Source: Cryomorphaceae bacterium (GTDB lineage Bacteria > Bacteroidota > Bacteroidia > Flavobacteriales > BACL11). Taken from it: DNA of 5,809 bases. Below, piece by piece: positions 1 through 4,798 of this stretch; the first letter of the stretch is position 1, and the number at the start of each line of letters is the position of its first letter. The notes below the pieces were generated by a model. It saw only the letters and a program-made list of their open reading frames with translations. It had not been told where the DNA came from and did not search any database. Position numbers and translations under genes: made by a program. The stretch is from NCBI GenBank assembly GCA_014384505.1, contig JACNFT010000051.1:1-5809 (forward strand), in the 5' to 3' direction.

Positions 1-1
1 T

Positions 2-49
2 AATGTAGAATGGGATATGAAAGCTGAAACTCTAAAACTATATAAATAG
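2..49 (+). CDS. 3' end of an unidentified protein (partial)
   Basis: Only the last 15 codons and a TAG stop (47-49) are inside the window; the other two forward frames hit stops almost at once. The visible tail ends WDMKAETLKLYK. A Trp followed by Ala-Glu-x-x-Leu-x-x-Tyr-Lys at the extreme C-terminus is common in GT4-type glycosyltransferases, but 15 residues are too few to assign a family, so this is a guess only. Reality as a gene end is supported by the strong Rho-independent terminator starting about 22 bp after the stop on the same strand. Confidence 0.55.
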   Translation, partial: NVEWDMKAETLKLYK

Positions 50-71
50 TAGTTGCTATTTATTTTAATAT

Positions 72-99
72 AAAGCCGAGCATTTACTCGGCTTTTTTT
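72..99 (+). terminator. Rho-independent terminator of the upstream + strand gene
   Basis: A perfect 9-bp stem, AAAGCCGAG (72-80) pairing with CTCGGCTTT (87-95), encloses a 6-nt loop CATTTA and runs into an uninterrupted T-tract (93-99). The GC-rich core stands out in very AT-rich DNA. On the - strand the hairpin is followed by a less uniform T-rich stretch (TTTATATT), so it may also end the convergent DUF1801 transcript, whose stop codon (98-100) lies at the edge of the T-tract. Confidence 0.9.
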
Positions 100-556
100 A
101 TTTGCTTTTTAGTTTTTCCTCATACAACTCAATCCAATCTTTGGGACTCATTTTCTTACAGAGTTCTGCTATTAATTCAAAAGGAATTTCTTCTATATTT
201 TTAAAACGAATACAACTTTTTCCCATATCTAATTTTCTGCTACAATGTTTTGGGTATTCACTTACAAACCATTTCATCAGTTCATCATTAGCATAAATTC
301 CCATGTGGTAAAGGGCTATAAAATTCTTTTGTGAAGCAACATTCATAAAAGGCAATGGTAATTCAGGAGAACAGTGGTAACCATCAGGATAAAGCGAGTG
401 TGGAACTACCCAAGCAGGCATTCCGTACCCTAATTGCTTGGTAAAGCCATTTGGTAAATTTTTGCCAATTGTACTGATTAGTTTTTGCATTACCGTTTTT
501 CTGTCTTCAGGAATATTCTCCAAATATTCTGAAATACTATTTGCTTTAATTTTCAT
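98..556 (-). CDS. DUF1801 domain protein (YdhG/YjbR/CyaY-like fold)
   Basis: This 152-aa soluble protein has no signal peptide or membrane segment and matches DUF1801 over its full length. Recognisable blocks are an N-terminal helical part (YLENIPEDRK, about 11-20), a GYGMPAWVVPHSLYP block (43-57), the central PLPFMNVASQKNFIALYHMG block (67-86), a YPKH-x5-LDMGKSCIRFK block (101-119), and a C-terminal helix around SPKDWIELYEEKL. The family shares an alpha/beta frataxin-like fold; its molecular function is not established, and metal or small-ligand binding has only been suggested from the fold. The gene stands alone on the - strand, convergent with the gene at the left edge and divergent from apbE. 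The ATG at 556-554 is chosen because the protein begins at the usual family N-terminus; a TATCTTTG promoter box lies only 4 nt upstream, which implies a leaderless transcript. Family assignment is firm and function is unknown. Confidence 0.92.
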   Translation of the reverse strand: MKIKANSISEYLENIPEDRKTVMQKLISTIGKNLPNGFTKQLGYGMPAWVVPHSLYPDGYHCSPELPLPFMNVASQKNFIALYHMGIYANDELMKWFVSEYPKHCSRKLDMGKSCIRFKNIEEIPFELIAELCKKMSPKDWIELYEEKLKSK

Positions 557-560
557 TTCT

Positions 561-568
561 CAAAGATA
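561..568 (-). promoter_or_regulatory. Bacteroidota -7 box TATCTTTG for the DUF1801 gene
   Basis: Read on the - strand this is TATCTTTG, an exact fit to the Bacteroidota sigma-A -7 consensus TAnnTTTG. Only AGAA separates it from the ATG at 556, so transcription would begin at or next to the start codon. No clear -33 TTG is visible about 19-21 bp upstream. Confidence 0.6.
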
Positions 569-601
569 GTAAATCAGATTTTAGTAGGTAGTTTTAAGAT
601 G

Positions 602-641
602 TTAGATTTTTCTTAAATCTAATGTCTCAAATCTAATATCT
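602..641. repeat. Near-tandem 14-bp direct repeat with an inverted copy in a divergent promoter region
   Basis: AAATCTAATGTCT (615-627) recurs as AAATCTAATATCT (629-641), period 14 bp with one mismatch in 13. The first copy also forms an 8-bp inverted repeat with TTAGATTT (602-609) across a 5-nt spacer, and a short palindrome AAATCAGATTT lies at 571-581. There is no T-tract after the hairpin on either strand, so it does not look like a terminator. Its position just upstream of the apbE -7 box would suit an operator, but simple-sequence expansion in AT-rich DNA is equally possible. Confidence 0.55.
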
Positions 642-647
642 ATCAGT

Positions 648-655
648 TATCTTTG
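648..655 (+). promoter_or_regulatory. Bacteroidota -7 box TATCTTTG for apbE
   Basis: This is an exact TAnnTTTG match, identical in sequence to the box of the divergent DUF1801 gene. Five nucleotides (TTCCC) separate it from the apbE ATG at 661, so the predicted transcription start falls at or beside the start codon. No obvious -33 TTG is present upstream; the repeat at 615-641 occupies that position. Confidence 0.65.
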
Positions 656-660
656 TTCCC

Positions 661-1659
661 ATGAAAAATGTTATCTATTTATTTGTCTTAGTTATATGTG
701 CGTGTTCACCCTCTGATAATAAAATATTAGTTGCAAATTCAGGAGAAACACAAGGGACTTATTATCATATTAAATACCTTTCTCCACAAGGGGAAAGTTT
801 TCAATTTCAGATTGATAGTTTACTTACCAAAATCGATAGTTCAGTTTCTGTTTACAAACCTTATTCTATTATTTCTAAGCTAAATGATGGTGAAGAAATT
901 AAAACAGATGAAATTTTTAATCTCGTTTATTTTGATGCTCTTCATGTAGGGAGAAATACGGAAGGTTATTTTGATTGTACAGTATCACCATTGGTGAAAT
1001 ATTGGGGTTTCTATAACAATGATACGAATGAAGTTAAAGTAGATTCAGTTGCTATTCAGTCAATAATGAAAAAGGTGGGGATAGATAAGATGACTTGGGA
1101 AGATAGTACAGTTGTATTAGCAGAAGGAGTAAAGCTTGATTTTAATGCAATTGCTCAAGGAACTTCAGTGGATTTGATAGCAATGCTACTTGAAGAAAAA
1201 GGAATATTAAATTACCTAATTGAAGTAGGAGGTGAGCTTAAAGCTAAAGGTATTAATGCTGATGGGAATGTTTGGAGAGTAGGTATTGATAAGCCATCAG
1301 AAGAGATTGATTTTCAAAATCGTTTTCAGTTCATTCTAAATTTAAAAGACAAGGCTTTAGCTACATCAGGCAATTATCGTAAGTTTTATGTTAGGGATGG
1401 AGTTAAGTATGCTCACACAATTAATCCTAAGACAGGTTTTCCTTCTCAAAATCGTTTGTTAAGTGTAACGGTTGTAACTAGCGATTGTTCGTTAGCTGAT
1501 GCTTATGCTACTGCTTTTATGGCAATGGGATTGAAAAAAACAAAGCAAATTATAAAGACTCTTGATGATGATATTGAAATATATATTGTTTATACCGATA
1601 AAAATGGGGATTGGAAAGTATATATGAGCCCAGAAATGAAAAAGAGAATTGTTAATTAA
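661..1659 (+). CDS. apbE: FAD:protein FMN transferase ApbE, lipoprotein
   Basis: ApbE (332 aa) uses FAD and Mg2+ to attach FMN by a phosphoester bond to Thr/Ser of target proteins, classically NqrB/NqrC and RNF subunits, on the outer face of the cytoplasmic membrane. A short hydrophobic signal (4-14) ends in a lipobox-like VICAC with Cys15 as the lipidation site. Family motifs follow in order: GTYYHIKY (32-39), the YKPYSIISKLN segment (65-75), GYFDCTVSPLVKYWGF (102-117), LDFNAIAQGTSVD (159-171), EVGGELKAKG (188-197), ATSGNYRKF (234-242), YAHTINPKTGFP (250-261) and SLADAYATAFMAMG (277-290), which holds the metal-binding pair Asp280 and Thr284. The usual IAKG is IAQG here (Gln166). Length is normal for the family. 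The gene is preceded by its own TAnnTTTG box rather than an nqr gene, and its stop overlaps by 4 bp the stop of a convergent small membrane protein that may act with it. Identification is secure; the flavinylated target is inferred. Confidence 0.96.
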   Translation: MKNVIYLFVLVICACSPSDNKILVANSGETQGTYYHIKYLSPQGESFQFQIDSLLTKIDSSVSVYKPYSIISKLNDGEEIKTDEIFNLVYFDALHVGRNTEGYFDCTVSPLVKYWGFYNNDTNEVKVDSVAIQSIMKKVGIDKMTWEDSTVVLAEGVKLDFNAIAQGTSVDLIAMLLEEKGILNYLIEVGGELKAKGINADGNVWRVGIDKPSEEIDFQNRFQFILNLKDKALATSGNYRKFYVRDGVKYAHTINPKTGFPSQNRLLSVTVVTSDCSLADAYATAFMAMGLKKTKQIIKTLDDDIEIYIVYTDKNGDWKVYMSPEMKKRIVN

Positions 1660-1859
1660 GCTTCTTCATTTTTACACTTTTCTTCTGCTGTAGCACCACA
1701 TATTCCACAAGCTTCTCCTTCTTTGTTTAAGAAAGGACTTTGGCTAGCACAAGTGCCAGAAAACTTCCCGTTTTTTTTCAATAGTATTTTTATGCCTATC
1801 CCCAAAAAAACAAAAGCGAGCATTATAACAGTAATAAAGAAAATAATTGAAAATGACAT
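1656..1859 (-). CDS. Small one-helix membrane protein with four Cys, NqrM-like
   Basis: This 67-aa protein has one N-terminal transmembrane helix (about 3-26), a basic KKNGK stretch (29-32), and a short polar tail with four cysteines: GTCASQ (Cys37), ACGICG (Cys51, Cys54) and Cys62. Bacteroidota genomes carry close relatives, usually annotated only as membrane or secreted protein and, as I recall, typically next to nqrF and apbE. Size, topology and the G[TS]C motif just after the helix recall NqrM (DUF539), a four-Cys protein needed to mature Na+-NQR, probably by supplying iron for its metal centre. Orthology is inference: spacing of the later cysteines differs from NqrM as I remember it. It converges with apbE, overlapping by 4 bp. 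A weak TAATTTTA element (1883-1876, - strand) might be its promoter. The tail could bind an Fe or Fe-S species. Reality of the gene is well supported; function is tentative. Confidence 0.85.
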   Translation of the reverse strand: MSFSIIFFITVIMLAFVFLGIGIKILLKKNGKFSGTCASQSPFLNKEGEACGICGATAEEKCKNEEA

Positions 1860-1903
1860 TGTAAATATTTTGATGTAAAATTACTATAAATGCTAGGAAT
1901 ATT

Positions 1904-1911
1904 TATGTTTG
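1904..1911 (+). promoter_or_regulatory. Bacteroidota -7 box TATGTTTG for mazG
   Basis: This is an exact TAnnTTTG match with 17 nt between it and the mazG ATG, leaving a short leader of roughly 10-15 nt. No convincing -33 TTG sits at the standard distance. Confidence 0.6.
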
Positions 1912-1928
1912 TAATACAATAAATAATT

Positions 1929-2705
1929 ATGGAAAACAAAACAAAAGCATTTGCTCGTTTGCTAACAATTATGGACGAGTTAAGGGAGCAATGTCCATGG
2001 GATAAAAAGCAAACAATGGATAGTTTGCGCTACCTTACCATTGAGGAATTATATGAGCTTTCAGATGCTATTTTAGAGAAAGATATGGTAGAAATAAAAA
2101 AAGAATTAGGGGATCTTCTTTTGCATATTGTCTTTTATGCTCGAATAGGAAGTGAGACAAATGATTTTGATATTGCTGATGTTATAAATAGTGTATGTGA
2201 TAAATTGGTACATAGGCATCCTCATATTTATGGTGATGTAAAAGTGGCTAATGAAGAAGAAGTAAAAGCAAATTGGGAAAAATTAAAATTAAAGGAAGGA
2301 AATAAATCTGTTTTGGAGGGTGTGCCAAAATCCTTACCAGCAATTGTAAAGGCTTTTAGAATTCAAGAAAAAGTAAGAGGTATTGGTTTTGATTGGGATG
2401 ATAAATCCCAAGTTTGGGATAAGGTATTAGAGGAGATTGAAGAGCTTAAAGTAGAGGTAGAAAAGGGAGATGATGATAGGATAGAGGCAGAATTTGGTGA
2501 TGTGCTTTTTGCCTTAACGAACTATGCTCGGTTTATTAATGTGAATCCTGAAGATGCTTTGGAAAGAACCAATAAACGTTTTATTAAACGCTTCCAGATT
2601 ATGGAAAGAATGATTGCTAAAGACGGGTTAAGTCTTTCTGAAATGAAACTTTCTGAAATGGATATTTTTTGGGAAAAAGCAAAGAAAGTCTATTTGAGCG
2701 CATAA
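1929..2705 (+). CDS. mazG: Nucleoside triphosphate pyrophosphohydrolase MazG
   Basis: MazG (258 aa, close to the roughly 263 aa of E. coli MazG) hydrolyses NTPs or dNTPs to the monophosphate plus pyrophosphate in the cytoplasm; in E. coli it also lowers ppGpp. Two tandem all-alpha MazG domains are visible. The N-terminal one has CPWDKKQT (22-29), a metal-binding EExxE (Glu39, Glu40, Glu43) and ExxD (Glu59, Asp62), followed by HRHPHIYGD (95-103). The linker carries LEGVPKSLPAIVKAFRIQEK (129-148) and GFDW (153-156). The C-terminal domain repeats the acidic pattern (Glu168, Glu169, Glu172; Glu188, Asp191) and ends with NPEDALERTNKRFIKRF (206-222), typical of the active C-terminal domain. All acidic ligands are kept in both halves. 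The gene is divergent from the small four-Cys protein, with a TATGTTTG box upstream, and the next gene has its own promoter, so it is probably monocistronic. It is a housekeeping gene with no visible link to its neighbours. Confidence 0.97.
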   Translation: MENKTKAFARLLTIMDELREQCPWDKKQTMDSLRYLTIEELYELSDAILEKDMVEIKKELGDLLLHIVFYARIGSETNDFDIADVINSVCDKLVHRHPHIYGDVKVANEEEVKANWEKLKLKEGNKSVLEGVPKSLPAIVKAFRIQEKVRGIGFDWDDKSQVWDKVLEEIEELKVEVEKGDDDRIEAEFGDVLFALTNYARFINVNPEDALERTNKRFIKRFQIMERMIAKDGLSLSEMKLSEMDIFWEKAKKVYLSA

Positions 2706-2723
2706 GTAGAATATTTATTTTGC

Positions 2724-2753
2724 TTGGTTATTGAAATTTTTAAAATACCTTTG
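2724..2753 (+). promoter_or_regulatory. Bacteroidota promoter (TTG / TACCTTTG) for the M43 protease gene
   Basis: A -33-type TTG (2724-2726) is separated by 19 bp from an exact -7 box TACCTTTG (2746-2753), the spacing reported for Bacteroidota sigma-A promoters. The leader to the ATG at 2785 would be about 25 nt, A/T-only near the start and without a Shine-Dalgarno sequence. This is the best-formed promoter in the window. Confidence 0.7.
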
Positions 2754-2784
2754 CTAATATTACATAACAATAATAAAAATAATA

Positions 2785-4749
2785 ATGAAAAAAATACTAA
2801 TTCTAGCAATTCTAGTTATATCAAGCAATTTAATCTTTGCTCAATTTAATCCTAAGAAATGTATAACTACTGATCTAATAAAAGAAGAATTAAAGAATAA
2901 TATAGAATATGAATTGATGAGACAAAATCTTGTTAACTACCAGCAAGAAAACAAAGGAGTTATTTTTCAAAATCAGCCTATAATTACAATACCAGTTGTT
3001 GTTCATATTGTACATAGAACTCAGGATAATATTGGTGCAAATACTAATATATCTATCGCACAAATTGAAGATCAATTAAGAATATTAAATGAAGATTATA
3101 GTAAAACAAATCCTGAGTTTCCTAATCCACCAAGAAATACTTTTATTAATTATGCAGGCAATCCTGAGCTTAAATTTTGTCTTGCTTCTATTGATCCAAG
3201 TGGAAACCAAACAACAGGTATTACTAGAACACCTACATCAAAAACAAGTTGGGATGTTGATAGTGAATCCAATGATATGAAACAAGCTTCTCTAGGTGGT
3301 ATTGACAACTGGGATCCTTTAAGATACCTTAACATATGGGTTTGTAATCTATCAAATTCCAGCGGTGGTGGTCAGACTTTGGGCTATGCATATCTCCCAG
3401 GATTACAGGGTAGTAATAGTCAGTCTTGGAAAGACGGACTTGTTGTTGATTATATGTTTTTTGGAACAACAGGAAGTGTAAGTTCATCAAGTAATGGTAG
3501 AACAACAACTCATGAAATAGGGCATTATTTGGGCCTAAACCATACATTCTGTGAAAGTACTGGATGCTGTGATAATGACCTTAATAGCCAGTACAGCTGG
3601 GGGGATGTTGATGACACACCTGCAACTGAAGATATTTATTTTGGTTCTGTAAATTCAAACACAACTAATAATACATGTAATGATTTATCTTATTCTAACG
3701 TTTTTTCAACTAATGTGTTAGATATGGATGAAAATTATATGTCGTATGCAACTGATACTTGGATGTTCTCTCAAGGACAAGTAGATGTAATGCTTGGTAC
3801 ATTGAATGCATCTACATTTCAAGGAGGTAGAGCTAATCTCAAGAACTCTACAGTAACTGTTAATTGTGGTGGCATAATGTCAGGTAGCTGGAATTGTGAT
3901 AGTCAAGGTAATTGTAATGATCCTGGTACTGGAAATGGAATCTATAGTAGTTATAATGATTGTTTAGTAGCTTGTGGCTGTACAGGTAATAATCCTCCAA
4001 TAATAGAAGGATTCCAAAATGGGACATTGTCAAATGATTGGTCAATTGAAAATCCAGATGTAAGTCAAACATGGGAAATTAATTCTAACTATGGATATAA
4101 TAGTACTAGTTCAATATCTATTGAGAATTCAATCTATTCAGCTAATGGAGAATATGACGATCTTAATTCACCGATAATGAATTTTTCTAATTCCAGTAAT
4201 ATTAATTTAAGTTTTGATTATGCTTATTCTTTATGGACTGACCCTAGTCTGACTCAATCATGGTCTGATACTCTTATTGTCTTAATATCTTCTGATTGTG
4301 GGTTAAACTGGCAAAAAATATGGGAAAAAGCTGGAACTAATTTATCTACTACAAACCCTGTATTTAATGGATTTGAGTGGTTTCCAAGTAGTAATAATGA
4401 TTGGAAGTCTGAAAATATTAATTTAAGTAACTACTCTAATCTTGATGGTGTGATAATCAAATTTAGAAATGTAAATCAATATGAAAATAATCTCTTCATT
4501 GACAATATTAATATCACTTCAGATGCAAGTACTAATATAGATGAAAATAATAAAAATATTATAGAAGTCTATCCAAATCCTAGTGATGAATATGTTAATA
4601 TTAACTATGATGGATTAAAACAGATTTACACTATTTTAGGTAAGAAATTATTTGAAACAAATGAGAGTATAATTAATATTTCAAGTTTATCAAAGGGAGT
4701 GTATGTGATAAAAACTGGCGGTATGACTATGCGTTTTGTTAAAGAATAA
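2785..4749 (+). CDS. Secreted M43 (pappalysin/ulilysin-like) zinc metalloprotease with T9SS sorting tail
   Basis: This 654-aa precursor begins with a Sec signal peptide (1-20, cleavage after FAQ or just before Gln20). A short pro-segment has a lone Cys26 that could act as a cysteine switch, as described for ulilysin. The M43 catalytic domain (about 65-350) starts at IPVVVHIVHR (69-78) and has the zinc motif HEIGHYLGLNH (243-253: His243, Glu244, His247, His253), a Cys-rich loop after it (Cys256, Cys261, Cys262, Cys298), and a Met-turn NYMSYATD with Met319. A Cys-rich module (361-399) links it to a beta-rich, choice-of-anchor/MAM-like domain (about 407-578) ending FIDNINI. The C-terminus (593-654), starting IEVYPNPS and ending with GVYVIKTGGMTMRFVKE, is a type A T9SS sorting domain, so the protein is exported across the outer membrane and the tail is probably removed. 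M43 enzymes of this type cleave proteins or peptides; the substrate here is unknown. It has its own promoter and is followed 49 bp later by a secreted sulfotransferase gene. Confidence 0.95.
   Translation: MKKILILAILVISSNLIFAQFNPKKCITTDLIKEELKNNIEYELMRQNLVNYQQENKGVIFQNQPIITIPVVVHIVHRTQDNIGANTNISIAQIEDQLRILNEDYSKTNPEFPNPPRNTFINYAGNPELKFCLASIDPSGNQTTGITRTPTSKTSWDVDSESNDMKQASLGGIDNWDPLRYLNIWVCNLSNSSGGGQTLGYAYLPGLQGSNSQSWKDGLVVDYMFFGTTGSVSSSSNGRTTTHEIGHYLGLNHTFCESTGCCDNDLNSQYSWGDVDDTPATEDIYFGSVNSNTTNNTCNDLSYSNVFSTNVLDMDENYMSYATDTWMFSQGQVDVMLGTLNASTFQGGRANLKNSTVTVNCGGIMSGSWNCDSQGNCNDPGTGNGIYSSYNDCLVACGCTGNNPPIIEGFQNGTLSNDWSIENPDVSQTWEINSNYGYNSTSSISIENSIYSANGEYDDLNSPIMNFSNSSNINLSFDYAYSLWTDPSLTQSWSDTLIVLISSDCGLNWQKIWEKAGTNLSTTNPVFNGFEWFPSSNNDWKSENINLSNYSNLDGVIIKFRNVNQYENNLFIDNINITSDASTNIDENNKNIIEVYPNPSDEYVNINYDGLKQIYTILGKKLFETNESIINISSLSKGVYVIKTGGMTMRFVKE
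3865..3981 (+). other. Six-Cys linker module inside the M43 protease
   Basis: Residues 361-399 hold Cys361, Cys371, Cys377, Cys393, Cys397 and Cys399 around a Trp369-Asn-Cys core, DPGTGNG (379-385) and a YSS-x2-DC-x3-C segment. It lies between the catalytic domain and the beta-rich domain. I recall similar W-x-C / DPGTG-x-G-x-YSS / C-x3-C segments in other secreted Bacteroidota proteins, where they look like a small disulfide-stabilised unit; no function is known to me. Confidence 0.6.
4561..4746 (+). other. T9SS type A C-terminal sorting domain
   Basis: Residues 593-654 of the protease fit the Por-secretion-system tail: an opening VYPNPS (595-600), a middle strand with YTILGKKLFE (615-624), and a closing ISSLSKGVYVIK followed by a basic, aromatic end (RFVKE). 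This family directs export through the type IX secretion system of Bacteroidota and is normally cut off at the surface. Confidence 0.9.
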
Positions 4750-4773
4750 AAATTATCAACTAATCATCTTACT

Positions 4774-4781
4774 GATCTTTG
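4774..4781 (+). promoter_or_regulatory. Degenerate -7 box GATCTTTG before the sulfotransferase gene
   Basis: GATCTTTG differs from TAnnTTTG at the first base pair of the TA (GA instead of TA), and no -33 TTG lies 19-21 bp upstream. It is 17 nt before the ATG. It may be a weak internal promoter; otherwise the gene depends on read-through from the protease gene, since I see no terminator in the 49-bp gap. Confidence 0.3.
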
Positions 4782-4798
4782 TAAACTAAACCACAAAA

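Noticed and set aside
102..296. Forward-strand open frame of 64 codons
   Set aside because: It lies wholly opposite the well-supported DUF1801 gene, has no promoter box at its start, and its product is low-complexity hydrophobic residues typical of an antisense shadow.
615..641. Tandem 14-bp repeat as a CRISPR array or satellite
   Set aside because: There are only two imperfect copies, without unique spacers, and no cas genes nearby.
1656..1659. Overlap of apbE and the small convergent gene as a sign of a misread or frameshifted gene
   Set aside because: Both proteins end at natural family C-termini. A 4-bp tail-to-tail overlap formed by TTAA-type stop codons is a common arrangement in compact AT-rich genomes.
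1759..1779. Possible terminator (AAAAC, loop, GTTTT, then a T-run) for apbE inside the small convergent gene
   Set aside because: The stem is only 5 bp and almost all A-T. It is explained by Lys-Lys-Asn-Gly-Lys codons of the - strand gene, so it is probably chance.
2731..2745. AT-rich palindrome-like stretch after mazG as a terminator
   Set aside because: It contains almost no G or C, so no stable hairpin can form, and it falls inside the spacer of the better-supported M43 gene promoter.
2890..4072. Several short open frames opposite or out of frame with the M43 protease gene
   Set aside because: All sit inside a gene with firm domain matches over its length. Their products are rich in Tyr/Leu/Asn/His as expected from antisense AT-rich code, and none shows a family motif.
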